Source of the DNA: CAZSVE01 sp964610175
Lineage (GTDB): Bacteria > Pseudomonadota > Gammaproteobacteria > HK1
Direction: 5' to 3'
Assembly: GCA_964610175.1 (NCBI GenBank)
Contig: CAZSVE010000030.1
Span: forward strand, 1 to 32,746
Length of the DNA stretch: 32,746 nucleotides
The position numbers and the translations under genes were made by a program. Below are positions 1 to 7,784 of this stretch, one piece after another. The notes beneath the pieces were generated by a model. It was not told the origin of the DNA and did not search any database. It was given only the letters and a program-made list of their open reading frames with translations. Position 1 is the first letter of the stretch. Each line of letters opens with the position of its first letter.

Positions 1-40
1 ACCCCGCTTCAGTCTTGGCGCGAAGCGCTAACATGTCCTC

Positions 41-79
41 CATGCGATGGAATTTCGGTTCCGGCTTTGCCGGGTTAGG
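41..79 (+). repeat. GGTTCCGGC...GGGTTAGG repeat module, copy 1
   Basis: This 39-bp stretch has a near-identical copy at 30231-30268 (two differences over 38 bases) and a shorter relative at 12051-12079. The shared core reads GGTTCCGGC, a few variable bases, then GGGTTAGG. The two other copies each follow an 81-bp palindromic unit, but here the module stands alone. It is preceded by TCTTGGCGCGAAGCGCTA, which recurs at 4501-4518. No coding role is apparent. Confidence 0.75.
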
Positions 80-92
80 GGATGGGAGACCT

Positions 93-212
93 ATGGGCAT
101 GGAAATTACCACACCATGGAAGCCAACCACGGGTGATCTCCATTGCGCCCTTGCCGGTCCAGGGAAGCCGGAGCCTGCCGTGGACGGGCTTGCCCTGCTG
201 AAGGTGGTGTAA
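93..212 (+). CDS. possible small coupled ORF before cbiD (39 aa)
   Basis: The ATG follows a GGGAGA ribosome-binding-like sequence at 84-89. The reading frame encodes 39 residues, and its TAA shares one base with the cbiD ATG (TAATG at 210-214), an arrangement typical of translational coupling. The peptide begins MGMEITTPWKPTTGDLHC and matches no family I recognise. It could be a leader peptide, the tail of a gene whose front was replaced by repeat DNA, or chance. The upstream sequence in this frame is repeat-derived, so a longer protein is unlikely. Confidence 0.25.
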   Translation: MGMEITTPWKPTTGDLHCALAGPGKPEPAVDGLALLKVV

Positions 213-1315
213 TGTTGCGCACGGGCTTTACCACTGGTGCCTGCTCCGCTGCTGCCGCTCGCGCCGCCGTCCGGGGACTGATCGGTGGCGAGGTACCGGA
301 CAGCGTGGAATGCCTGTTGCCCAACGGGCAACGGGTACGTTTCTCCGTAATCGGTGCTGCAACCGATTCTGCGACCGGCCACCGCCATGGGGAACATCAT
401 GCCCGCGCGGTGGTGGTCAAGGACGCGGGCGATGACCCCGATTGCACCCATGGCGCGCATCTCACCGCCGAGGTGCGCCGGTTGCCCAATCTACCTGGCG
501 AGTTGCGAATTCGGGGAGGCGAAGGCGTGGGCACAGTGACGATGCCGGGTCTGGGCCTGGAAGTCGGGGGACCGGCCATCAATCCGGTACCCCGGCGCAA
601 TATCGAGGACAACGTGCGCCTTGCCGCCGGATCGCTTTTGGATCGATATGGGCTGGAGGTTACCATCTCCGTTCCCGGTGGTCGGGAAATGGCCGCAAAG
701 ACCCTCAACGCCCGGTTGGGTATCCTCGGTGGCATCTCCATCCTCGGTACCACGGGCATCGTTCGTCCCTGGTCCACGGCCGCTTTCCGCGCCAGCGTCA
801 TCCAGGGTATCCAGGTGGCAGCGGCTCAAGGCCGGGATACCATCGTGCTCACCACCGGGGGGCGTACCGAAAGATTCATCATGGGGGAGCTGCCCCATCT
901 CGCCCCGGTCTGTTTCGTACAGATGGGGGATTTTCTGCGTTATGCACTGGAATCGGTGGTCAAGGAAGGCATCCCCCATGTGGTGATCGGCGCTATGGTA
1001 GGCAAGCTTGCCAAGATGGCCCAGGGGGAGACCATTACCCATGCCCGGCGCAATCCCGTGGATATGAGGCTATTGGCGCAGATCGCCGCCGCGGTGGGTG
1101 CGCCCCCTGCCGTTTGCGATGATATCGGCAAGGCCGAAACGGCCCGTTATGCCGGAGAACGCATGGCAGCGATCGGGTTGGGGCAGGCGTTCCATCGGGC
1201 ACTGGCGGCGCGCGTGGTAGAGACGATTGGGAGACGCTATGCGGGGAAATTCACGTTGCGGGTGTTGGTGTGCGATTTCGATGGCGGCAGGATTGCGGAG
1301 GCGATGTCGTTTTGA
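212..1315 (+). CDS. cbiD: Cobalt-precorrin-5B C1-methyltransferase CbiD
   Basis: CbiD transfers a methyl group from S-adenosylmethionine to C1 of the corrin ring in the anaerobic, cobalt-early cobalamin route, in the cytoplasm. The family N-terminus is visible at residues 3-18 (RTGFTTGACSAAAARA), followed by VVKDAGDDPDCTHGA near residue 68, GGEGVGTVTMPGL near 101 and ILGTTGIVRPWS near 178. At 367 residues it has the usual family length. An upstream TTG at 143 would add 23 residues with no family match. The ATG at 212 has AAGGTGG just upstream and matches the conserved N-terminus, so it is preferred. CbiD has no sequence relatives in the oxygen-dependent pathway, so together with cbiG downstream it shows that the anaerobic pathway is used. 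The next cobalamin gene, cbiET, lies 1.8 kb away beyond an inserted gene pair. Confidence 0.95.
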   Translation: MLRTGFTTGACSAAAARAAVRGLIGGEVPDSVECLLPNGQRVRFSVIGAATDSATGHRHGEHHARAVVVKDAGDDPDCTHGAHLTAEVRRLPNLPGELRIRGGEGVGTVTMPGLGLEVGGPAINPVPRRNIEDNVRLAAGSLLDRYGLEVTISVPGGREMAAKTLNARLGILGGISILGTTGIVRPWSTAAFRASVIQGIQVAAAQGRDTIVLTTGGRTERFIMGELPHLAPVCFVQMGDFLRYALESVVKEGIPHVVIGAMVGKLAKMAQGETITHARRNPVDMRLLAQIAAAVGAPPAVCDDIGKAETARYAGERMAAIGLGQAFHRALAARVVETIGRRYAGKFTLRVLVCDFDGGRIAEAMSF

Positions 1316-1328
1316 TCGCCTTCGCTCG

Positions 1329-1359
1329 TTGCAACGGACAACGTATAGTTCACTATAAT
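1329..1359 (+). promoter_or_regulatory. Promoter with palindromic operator for the XRE-ImmA gene
   Basis: A perfect -10 hexamer TATAAT lies at 1354-1359, with a possible TTGCAA -35 at 1329-1334 (spacer 19, longer than ideal). Overlapping the -10 is a perfect inverted repeat TATAGT-TC-ACTATA at 1344-1357. A palindrome over the -10 upstream of an XRE-type HTH protein is the usual layout for autorepression. That this protein binds it is inference. Confidence 0.5.
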
Positions 1360-1402
1360 CTTGAGGGTAGTTGGCACGGCTTGTTTGCGCGAGGTATAGG
1401 GT

Positions 1403-2593
1403 GTGAAAGAATCTGTTCCCGTTAACTCCGAGGTACTCCGATGGGCGCGCGTCAGTATGAATCTCTCGCTGGAAGAAGTCGCCACGCGCATGAAGCGGGG
1501 TGTTCAGGAAATCGAGGACTGGGAACGCGGCAGGGCTTTTCCGAGCTATGTTCAGTTGGAGACCCTGGCGTACAAAATCTACAAGCGCCCCCTAGCGCTC
1601 TTCTTTTTCCCTCACCCCCCGGAAGAGGGAACAATCGAGCAATCCTTTCGCACCCTGCCCGAGTACCAATTGCAGCGCATTCCCTCGCGGATGCATTTTC
1701 TGCTTCGCAAGGCAACGGTGTTGCAGCTGAATCTTGCCGAGTTGCACGACGGCGCAAACCCGGCAACCCGTGGAATTTTGCACGATCTCGATTTCTCGCC
1801 TTCTATCGCTGCTGACCGTATGGCCGAGGAGGTGCGTGACTATCTCGGTATTGAGCTTTCCGAGCAACAGGACTGGCGAGGAACCGATGATGCGCTGGAG
1901 CACTGGCGCAATGCCCTGGAAGAATGTGGCGTCTTCGTGTTCAAGGATTCTTTCAATCCGCAGGGAAAAAAGAAACCAAATGCAGGTGACAGCCCGTTTT
2001 CCGGTTTTTGCCTGTACCATCGAGAATTCCCGGTCATCTACGTCAACAATAACAAACCCAAGTCGCGCCAGATTTTTACCCTATTCCACGAATTGGCGCA
2101 TCTGTTGATGCACACTGGTGGTGTCGACACCCGACAGGATGACTATATCGAGCATTTGACGGGCGACGATAAACGCATCGAGATACTTTGTAATCGATTC
2201 GCTGCCGAGTTTCTGGTGCCTACCCGAGATTTCCAGATACATTCTTCCGGAGTGATCATCGATGACCATGCTATCGAAAATCTGGAGAGACGGTACTGGG
2301 TAAGCCGTGAAACTATCCTGCGGCGGCTACTGGATCAGGGAAGGGTGGGACGAGAGTATTACGAACGGAAGGCCCGACAATGGCGGGATGAACGTAAGGG
2401 GGGCGACCGTGGGGGCGGTAATTATTATCGAACCAAAGGCATCTATCTTGGCGAACGATATATCGAAACCGTGTTTAACCATTACCATCGGGGACGTATT
2501 TCGGTGGGTCAAGTCGCCGATTACCTGGATGTAAAGACGAAAAACGTGCCAGGGATGGAGGAATGGTTGTTCGAGCGGGGAGCGCGGGCATGA
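1403..2593 (+). CDS. XRE-family HTH and ImmA/IrrE-type zinc peptidase domain protein
   Basis: The 396-residue protein has an N-terminal lambda-repressor-like helix-turn-helix (about residues 8-65, with LSLEEVATRM and a WERGRAFPS loop). A central ImmA/IrrE (DUF955) peptidase domain carries the zinc motif HELAH at 229-233 and a probable third ligand, Glu269, in FAAEFLVP. Family members cleave or inactivate repressors or act as the regulatory half of toxin-antitoxin-like pairs. The GTG start at 1403 has GAGG at 1391-1394. Its stop overlaps the next start by four bases (ATGA), so the two proteins are translationally coupled. It has its own promoter and lies inside the cobalamin cluster without a metabolic link to it, suggesting an inserted cassette. 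Domain assignment is firm; toxin, antitoxin or defence role is inference. Confidence 0.88.
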   Translation: MKESVPVNSEVLRWARVSMNLSLEEVATRMKRGVQEIEDWERGRAFPSYVQLETLAYKIYKRPLALFFFPHPPEEGTIEQSFRTLPEYQLQRIPSRMHFLLRKATVLQLNLAELHDGANPATRGILHDLDFSPSIAADRMAEEVRDYLGIELSEQQDWRGTDDALEHWRNALEECGVFVFKDSFNPQGKKKPNAGDSPFSGFCLYHREFPVIYVNNNKPKSRQIFTLFHELAHLLMHTGGVDTRQDDYIEHLTGDDKRIEILCNRFAAEFLVPTRDFQIHSSGVIIDDHAIENLERRYWVSRETILRRLLDQGRVGREYYERKARQWRDERKGGDRGGGNYYRTKGIYLGERYIETVFNHYHRGRISVGQVADYLDVKTKNVPGMEEWLFERGARA

Positions 2594-3063
2594 CGACTTA
2601 TGTATTCGACACCGGTCCCTTCATTCTCCTCTTTCGCCACTATTATCCAAAGCGGTTCCCTTCCCTGTGGGAGCAGTTCCACGAGATGGTAGCAGGGGGC
2701 CGAATCACATCGACCCGAGAGGTCTACAACGAGTTGGAAGGACAGGAGGATGCATTGTCCAATTGGTGCAAGGCAAACCGGGAAGTGTTCGGTACACCAA
2801 CCACCGAACAACTTGATGTTGTCAAAAAAATATTAGAAATCAATCATTTTAGGGCTTTGATTAGCAAACAAAAAACCTTGCAAGGAAAGCCGGTTGCCGA
2901 TCCGTTCGTTATCGCGCTCGCGAAATGCCTGGAAAATTCTTGTGTCGTCACCAGCGAAACCAAGCGCGACAACGCCGCGAAGATTCCCAACGTCTGTGAA
3001 CACTTCAAGGTCTATTCGACCAATCTCGAAGGTTTCATGGAGCGCGAGGACTGGCGTTTCTAG
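2590..3063 (+). CDS. DUF4411 / PIN-like domain protein
   Basis: This 157-residue protein begins MTTYVFDTGPFILLF, the first acidic strand of a PIN-like nuclease fold (Asp7). Further conserved acidic positions are in REVYNELEG near residue 42 and PVADPFVIALAK near 105, and a VVTSETK segment follows. It fits the DUF4411 family, which is commonly encoded directly after XRE-ImmA proteins. PIN domains are metal-dependent ribonucleases, so this is the likely toxin or effector of the pair. A start at 2563 is possible, but the ATG at 2590 gives the ATGA overlap with the upstream stop and begins at the conserved motif. RNA target and activity cannot be read from the sequence. Confidence 0.82.
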   Translation: MTTYVFDTGPFILLFRHYYPKRFPSLWEQFHEMVAGGRITSTREVYNELEGQEDALSNWCKANREVFGTPTTEQLDVVKKILEINHFRALISKQKTLQGKPVADPFVIALAKCLENSCVVTSETKRDNAAKIPNVCEHFKVYSTNLEGFMEREDWRF

Positions 3064-3080
3064 AGGAGGTTCACCGACTG

Positions 3081-4388
3081 GTGATGTCCATGAAAATATC
3101 GAACCCCCACCCCAACCCATGCCGCATCATCGGTGTCCTGGATAATGGTGCCGAGGGCCTCGCGCCCCAGGTCTTGGCCCATGTGCGCCGGGCGGATCTG
3201 GTCATCGGGGGCACGCGCGCGCTGGCGTTGTTTGCTGGCGAACTGGCCGCTACCGCCGAGACGCGGGATCTCACTGGCCGGCTTGGCGACGTGCCGGATT
3301 GGATTCGTGGCGCGCAGTCCCGGGGGGAGCGCGTCGTGGTGTTGGCGACGGGCGATCCGCTTTGCCATGGCATCGCGGGTTTCCTCGAGGCGCACCTTTG
3401 CATCGAGGCCTGCGAGGTCCTGCCGAACGTGTCCTTGGTGCAGTTGGCCTGTGCCCGCATCGGGATTCCCTGGCAGGAGATGCGTATTCTATCCGTCCAT
3501 GGCCCGGATACCGGCGAGTGGTGCCGTGGGGCGGGGCCGGAACATGGTTTGTATCCGTTACTGCGAGCATTGGAACGGCACGACCGCCTGGCGGTCTACA
3601 CCAGCCCGGATAACGGCCCGGATCGCATTGCGCGACTGTTGCTGGAGGAGGGTTTCGATGATTTCCACCTGGCGGTGGCCGAGCGTCTGCTGCGCGAGGA
3701 TGAGCGCGTCATCGCCGATTGCAGCATTCGAGATGCCGCCGGGCGGCGTTTTGCCGATCCCAATATGCTGCTTTTGTGGCGCGATGCGCCACGTCGCCGC
3801 GAGGTCCTGTTTGGCCTTGCGGATGATTCGTATCGGCAACAACGGATAGATAAAGGGTTGATCACGAAACGGGAGGTGCGCGTGGTATCCCTGGCTCGCT
3901 TGCAGCTGCGCATGGACAGTATCGTGTGGGATATCGGCGCGGGTTCCGGATCCGTGGGTCTGGAAGCGGCGCGTCTTTGTCGTGACGGCCATGTCTATGC
4001 CATGGAGAAGGATGGAGAGGATTGCGCCAACATCCGTCATAATTGCCGGCAATTGCGCATCAGGAACTATACGCTGACCCATGGCAAGGCGCCGACTGGC
4101 CTCGACGACTGGCCCGATCCCGATGCCGTGTTCCTCGGTGGTTCCGGCGGCGATCTGGCGGCGTTGATTCGCTTGTGCATGGGACGTCTGGGAACGGCTG
4201 GCCGGATGGTGATGAATTTCGTTACCTTGGAAAATCTTGCGACGGCCATCGGGGTATTGAAAGAGATCGGGATGGCATGGGACGTTACGCAGCTGAACGT
4301 GTCTCGTAGTCGGTCTATCCTGGATATGCACCGCCTGGCGGCGGAGAACCCGGTGTGGATCGTTTGTGCGAGCAATCCCTCGCAATAA
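3081..4388 (+). CDS. cbiET: Precorrin-6Y / cobalt-precorrin-7 C5,C15-methyltransferase (CbiE-CbiT fusion, CobL type)
   Basis: The 435-residue fusion methylates C5 and C15 of the corrin ring and decarboxylates the C12 acetate side chain. The N-terminal half is a CbiE tetrapyrrole methylase, with IIGVLDNGAEGL near residue 13, VVVLATGDPLCHGIAGF near 89 and LPNVSLVQLACARIGIPW near 114. The C-terminal half is a CbiT class I SAM methyltransferase, with DKGLITKREVR near 255 and the SAM-binding DIGAGSGSVGLEAA near 282. The ribosome-binding site GAGGAGGT at 3063-3070 best suits the GTG at 3081, although the ATGs at 3084 and 3090 are possible. It starts 18 bases after the DUF4411 stop and could be read from that cassette's promoter as well as from the cobalamin operon. 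Confidence 0.95.
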   Translation: MMSMKISNPHPNPCRIIGVLDNGAEGLAPQVLAHVRRADLVIGGTRALALFAGELAATAETRDLTGRLGDVPDWIRGAQSRGERVVVLATGDPLCHGIAGFLEAHLCIEACEVLPNVSLVQLACARIGIPWQEMRILSVHGPDTGEWCRGAGPEHGLYPLLRALERHDRLAVYTSPDNGPDRIARLLLEEGFDDFHLAVAERLLREDERVIADCSIRDAAGRRFADPNMLLLWRDAPRRREVLFGLADDSYRQQRIDKGLITKREVRVVSLARLQLRMDSIVWDIGAGSGSVGLEAARLCRDGHVYAMEKDGEDCANIRHNCRQLRIRNYTLTHGKAPTGLDDWPDPDAVFLGGSGGDLAALIRLCMGRLGTAGRMVMNFVTLENLATAIGVLKEIGMAWDVTQLNVSRSRSILDMHRLAAENPVWIVCASNPSQ

Positions 4389-4741
4389 TCCACCCCGAGA
4401 GTTTTCCCGGGGAGTTACGAGTTGACGTTATTTCGAGGTGTCGGAAAAACTAAGGATTCCGGGAGAACCGGTGTGCGCATCGGGACCTGCCCCCTTCCGG
4501 TCTTGGCGCGAAGCGCTAGCCTGTTCTTGATTTTCCGCTCAGCTTCGCAAACGGGTCGAGTTTTACAGAACACCATGTTATAGAACAGCAATTTTGCTGT
4601 ACCGATGCCGGGTCATGCTTCGTCGGTTCGAGGCGAAGCTTCGGCTAGAGGTTGAATTCCGGGGGGGTTGAATTCAGGAATGCACTTGGAATAAAACGCA
4701 CCTCAAGGTAGATAGTGTCCGATTGAGAGGGGAAATCGCCG
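4389..4741. other. Intergenic region between cbiET and cobI, repeat-filled
   Basis: No gene is visible in these 353 bases. A weak five-pair hairpin (CCCCG/CGGGG, 4393-4412) just after cbiET lacks a T-run. TCTTGGCGCGAAGCGCTA at 4501-4518 recurs at the start of the window. A full inverted R1 copy follows. GTTGAATTC occurs twice, at 4651 and 4667, separated by a run of G. The ribosome-binding site GAGGGG before cobI closes the region. Confidence 0.7.
4527..4649 (-). repeat. R1 intergenic repeat, inverted copy
   Basis: Read on the minus strand this matches the R1 consensus: GCGAAGC near its start, then CGAACCGACGAAGCATGA, GGCATCGGTA, TTCTGTAAAACTCGA, and GCGAAGCTGAGCGGAAAA at its end. It carries an extra internal palindromic segment (AACAGCAATTTTGCTGT) that other copies lack, making it slightly longer. 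It is non-coding. Confidence 0.8.
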
Positions 4742-5497
4742 ATGAATGATCCTGGTACCTTATACGGCGTATCGCTCGGTCCTGGCGATCCCGGATTGAT
4801 CACTCGCCGCGCCTGGGCGTTGCTGCAAAGCGATGCCTGGTGGACGTATCCGATTCGAACGGAAAAAAGCCCGAGTTACGCCTTGGGTATTACCAGCGCG
4901 GCGGGTCTTGGTCCACCCAGGGGGCATCGGGCCCTGGTCTTTCCCATGACGCATGACGTGGAAATTCTGACCCGATCCTGGTTGCGGGCAGCCGAAACCG
5001 TACTGGCGATATTGCATGAGGGCACCGATGTACTGTTTCTGGTGGAAGGGGATGCCTCTACCTATTCCACATTCGGTCCGCTGGCGCGCACCGTGGCTTC
5101 GCTGGACGAGAAGGTACGGGTGGAGACAGTGGCCGGGGTTTCCTCTTTTCATGCCGCGGCAGCGCGATTGAACATATCCCTGGCGGATACGGACGATACC
5201 ATGGCCGTGGTGCCCGCCAGTTATGGAATCCCTACCATCGATGAACTGCTGGATAGTTTCGATACCCTGGTGCTGCTCAAGGTGAAACCCCTGCTCGATG
5301 ATATCATCGACCTGCTAACGCGACGCGGCCTGTTGCAACACAGCGCTTTCATCGAGAAGATCGGTGCCTCGGATGAGCGGATCGTTCGCGATGTAGCTTC
5401 GCTGCGTGGTGTCACGGTTCACTATCTCTCGTTATTGCTGGTGAAGAATCCGCAAAGGGAGCGTGGCAAGATGATTCGTGGTTGTCGGAAAAGATAG
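4742..5497 (+). CDS. cobI: Precorrin-2 / cobalt-factor II C20-methyltransferase (CobI/CbiL)
   Basis: The enzyme methylates C20 of precorrin-2 or its cobalt form, the first step that commits the tetrapyrrole to cobalamin. The 251-residue protein has the tetrapyrrole methylase fold: LYGVSLGPGDPGLITRRA at residues 7-24 (SAM-binding loop), LFLVEGDASTYSTFGPLA near 98, and VETVAGVSSFHAAAARL near 126. CobI-family members typically have this YSTF motif. Length is normal. The ATG at 4742 follows GAGAGGGGAAATC, a good ribosome-binding site. It is preceded by a repeat-filled gap, so the cobalamin genes here may form two transcription units. The cobalt-containing substrate is inferred from cbiD and cbiG nearby. 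Confidence 0.93.
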   Translation: MNDPGTLYGVSLGPGDPGLITRRAWALLQSDAWWTYPIRTEKSPSYALGITSAAGLGPPRGHRALVFPMTHDVEILTRSWLRAAETVLAILHEGTDVLFLVEGDASTYSTFGPLARTVASLDEKVRVETVAGVSSFHAAAARLNISLADTDDTMAVVPASYGIPTIDELLDSFDTLVLLKVKPLLDDIIDLLTRRGLLQHSAFIEKIGASDERIVRDVASLRGVTVHYLSLLLVKNPQRERGKMIRGCRKR

Positions 5498-5548
5498 CGC
5501 GGCTTTTGTCGCGGCGAACGAACGGGTCGACTGGATTCCCGGCGCGAC

Positions 5549-5675
5549 AAGGCCGGAACCAAAAGGTCGAGTTTTGTAAAACGCTTATTTCTTCATGATA
5601 ATGAAGGTGGTCTCCTGGCGAAGCTTCGGTTTGTTCATTCCCCGCTCGGCTTCGCAGGCGGAGCTTCGCAGGTGT
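5549..5675. repeat. Fragmented R1 repeat pieces upstream of cbiG
   Basis: Pieces of R1 are scrambled here. GTCGAGTTTTGTAAAACGC (5565-5583) matches the inverted R1 tail. GGCGAAGCTTCGG (about 5619) matches the head. CATTCCCCGCTCGGCTTCGC (about 5636) is another inverted tail. CCGGAACCAAAAGG (5556-5569) also recurs near 26950. The fragment looks like decayed or rearranged repeat DNA and probably does not belong to the cbiG coding sequence. Confidence 0.55.
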
Positions 5676-5696
5676 TGGGGCATCGATGAGGTTGTT

Positions 5697-6428
5697 TTGA
5701 ACAAGGTTGCAAACTGTCGCGTGGTGCTGGTGGCCGTTACCAGGGGCGGTGCCTTTCGGGCACGTGGCCTAGCGCTGCACATGCCGCATGCCACCTTGCT
5801 GGTAGCGGATAAATTCAGGACGGTGACGGATGGCCTCGTCAATGGGGTGGAATCCTATGATGGCGCGTTGCGCGAACGGATGGCGATGCTGTTTTCCCGC
5901 CACGACCGAATCGTGTTCTTTTTGTCGCTGGGTGCCGTGGTGCGATTGATTGCACCACATCTCGTCTCCAAACATGAAGATCCCGCTGTTTTGGCTGTGG
6001 ACGATGCCGGGCGATTCGTTATTCCCGTGGTCTCCGGGCATGTGGGCGGGGCCAATGATTTCGCGCGGCAGGTAGCCGAACTGCTGGATGCCACGGCCGT
6101 TATTACTACCGCTTCCGATGTGGGTGGGACCATTTCCGTGGATATCCTGGGTCGCGAGCTGGGTTGGCAGGTGGAAGCGTCGAAGTCCAATATCACCCGT
6201 GTTTCGGCCCATGTGGTCAATGGTGAACCTGTCGCCTTCGTGCAAGAGGCTGGAAGCCGGGAATGGTGGCCATACCCGACACCCCTGCCGAGCAACATCC
6301 ATTTGTTCGATCGTATCGAGGATCTGGATTTCGATCGGTTCAGGGCGGTGTTATGGGTTACCGACAGGGAGATCGACGAGTCTCTATGGCGGCGATTGCC
6401 CGAGCAACTGGTGGTTTATCGTCCATGA
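5697..6428 (+). CDS. cbiG: Cobalt-precorrin-5A hydrolase, CbiG N-terminal and central domains
   Basis: CbiG opens the delta-lactone ring of cobalt-precorrin-5A and releases acetaldehyde, a step specific to the anaerobic pathway. The protein shows the CbiG N-terminal region (IVFFLSLGAVVRLIAPHL) and the signature PVVSGHVGGANDFARQVA, then ITTASDVGGTISVDILGR. It lacks the usual C-terminal CobE-like domain, which is encoded by the next gene. Only part of the long upstream frame (ATG at 5595) resembles CbiG; the first 34 residues of that version are translated repeat DNA. The TTG at 5697, preceded by GATGAGG, gives a natural N-terminus of about 243 residues, so it is preferred with moderate confidence. 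The stop overlaps the next start as ATGA. Confidence 0.88.
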   Translation: MNKVANCRVVLVAVTRGGAFRARGLALHMPHATLLVADKFRTVTDGLVNGVESYDGALRERMAMLFSRHDRIVFFLSLGAVVRLIAPHLVSKHEDPAVLAVDDAGRFVIPVVSGHVGGANDFARQVAELLDATAVITTASDVGGTISVDILGRELGWQVEASKSNITRVSAHVVNGEPVAFVQEAGSREWWPYPTPLPSNIHLFDRIEDLDFDRFRAVLWVTDREIDESLWRRLPEQLVVYRP

Positions 6429-6829
6429 TGTCACGTGGTGAAATCATCATCGGCATCGGCTGCGACCGCGGTACCTCGCAACGGACCCTGGAGGTGGCCA
6501 TCGATCGGGCATTGGCCCTTGCGGGGCGGAGACGTGATGCTGTGGCAGCGCTGGCGACCATCGATGGCAAGCGTGATGAACCGGCCCTGCTGGCACTGTC
6601 TGCCCAGCGTGGCTGGCAAATATATTTTTATTCCGCCGTGCAACTGGCGGAGGTGAAGGTCCCCAATCCTTCGGAGACCGTGCTCAGGCATATGGGGACC
6701 CCCGCGGTTTCCGAGGCAGCGGCCATGCTGGCTGCCGGTGGCAATGGGAACCTGATTCTGGAGAAACAGAAATATCGTGGTGATGACCACAGGAATGTCA
6801 CGGTATCGATCGTGGGATTAGGCAATTGA
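6425..6829 (+). CDS. cobE: CobE / CbiG C-terminal domain protein
   Basis: This 134-residue protein corresponds to the C-terminal domain of CbiG, which in other species stands alone as CobE. Recognisable segments are IIIGIGCDRGTSQRTLE near the N-terminus, AALATIDGKRDEPALLALS around residue 45, and VPNPSETVLRHMGTPAVSEA around 78. The ATG at 6425 overlaps the cbiG stop by four bases (ATGA), and its own TGA overlaps the cobJ TTG by four bases. A longer frame from 6263 would run through cbiG and is rejected. The separation of CbiG into two coupled genes suggests the parts work together, probably as one hydrolase complex. The exact role of CobE is not settled in the family. Confidence 0.85.
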   Translation: MMSRGEIIIGIGCDRGTSQRTLEVAIDRALALAGRRRDAVAALATIDGKRDEPALLALSAQRGWQIYFYSAVQLAEVKVPNPSETVLRHMGTPAVSEAAAMLAAGGNGNLILEKQKYRGDDHRNVTVSIVGLGN

Positions 6830-7647
6830 GTAAAGGGAAAATTCTGCTGGTCGGCCTCGGTCCGAGCGCTGGGAAGTACATGACGCTGCGTGCCCGCGAG
6901 GCCATCGGAGAGGCCGATGTAATCATCGGTTATTCGACTTATCTCAAGCTGATTCAAGACCTCCTGGATGGCAAGGAAATAATCCGAAAGGGTATGAGAC
7001 AAGAGCTGGATCGCTGTAATGAGGCCTGTGAACAGGCTCGCCAAGGCAAGGTGGTGGCGCTGATCTCATCGGGCGATATCGGCATCTATGGCATGGCGAG
7101 TCCAACCTACGAAGTATTGCTGCAATCGGGCTGGACGCCCGATAGTGGCTTCGAGGTGGAGGTAATACCCGGCAGCACCGCGTTGTCGACGTGTGCTGCC
7201 CTGGTGGGTGCCCCCCTCGGGCATGATTTCTGTGCCATTTCCCTGTCCGACTTGCTAACGCCCTGGTCGGTCATCGTCCGACGGCTGGAGGCCGCGGCCC
7301 ATGGTGATTTCGTCATCGCGCTCTATAATCCCAAGAGTGGTCACCGCACCCACCAGATCGTGGATGCCCGTGATATCCTGCTGCGGTACCGCGAATCCGA
7401 TACGCCTGTCGCCATCGTCAGGGCCGCCTATCGTAAACAGCAAGATATCCGGATAACCACATTGAACGAAATGCTCGAGCACAAAATTGGTATGTTGTCC
7501 ACGGTATTGGTAGGAAACAGTTCGACTTATCTGGAAAAAGGGCTGATGATTACGCCGCGTGGCTATGGTGACAAGTATCGAACCACGACTACGGCCGGCC
7601 TCGACAAGTTCCAGGCCAAGGTCGCGGATTCGGGGTGCTATTCCTAG
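6826..7647 (+). CDS. cobJ: Precorrin-3B / cobalt-factor III C17-methyltransferase (CobJ/CbiH)
   Basis: The enzyme methylates C17 and drives ring contraction to form the corrin skeleton. The 273-residue protein carries the tetrapyrrole methylase motifs LLVGLGPSAGKYMTLRAREA near residue 6, VVALISSGDIGIYGMASPTY near 76, and VIPGSTALSTCAALVGAPLG near 112. FVIALYNPKSGHRTHQI near 165 is characteristic of CobJ/CbiH. The start is a TTG at 6826 whose overlap with the cobE stop (TTGA) implies coupled translation. The stop codon TAG at 7645-7647 is the first three bases of an R1 repeat copy (TAGCGAAGCTTG), so the repeat may have supplied or replaced the original gene end; the protein's C-terminal length is still normal. 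Confidence 0.94.
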   Translation: MSKGKILLVGLGPSAGKYMTLRAREAIGEADVIIGYSTYLKLIQDLLDGKEIIRKGMRQELDRCNEACEQARQGKVVALISSGDIGIYGMASPTYEVLLQSGWTPDSGFEVEVIPGSTALSTCAALVGAPLGHDFCAISLSDLLTPWSVIVRRLEAAAHGDFVIALYNPKSGHRTHQIVDARDILLRYRESDTPVAIVRAAYRKQQDIRITTLNEMLEHKIGMLSTVLVGNSSTYLEKGLMITPRGYGDKYRTTTTAGLDKFQAKVADSGCYS

Positions 7648-7757
7648 CGAAGCTTGTGCTTGAACCCACAAAGCATGATTCGGCATCGGTAAAGCAAAAT
7701 TGGCGTTCTGCAAAACTCGATGCATCTGCGAAGCCGAGCGGGAAATAAACGAAATAA
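7645..7757 (+). repeat. R1 intergenic repeat, direct copy after cobJ
   Basis: This copy matches R1 end to end: TAGCGAAGCTTGTGCT, then CACAAAGCATGATTCGGCAT, GGTAAAGCAAAATTGG, and GCGAAGCCGAGCGGGAAATA. Its first three bases are the stop codon of cobJ. It lies in the same direction as the gene before it. No hairpin-plus-T-run terminator is seen in it. Confidence 0.88.
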
Positions 7758-7784
7758 TCGACATCTTTATCGCCGGATGGTTTT

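Noticed and set aside
15..212. A 65-residue frame starting at TTG 15
   Set aside because: Its first half is translated repeat DNA shared with 30231-30268. Only the part from the ATG at 93 has a ribosome-binding-like sequence and is listed with low confidence.
4389..4741. Cobalamin riboswitch in the gaps before cbiD or cobI
   Set aside because: I could not find the conserved B12-box sequence or paired elements; a covariance-model scan of 1-211 and 4389-4741 would settle it.
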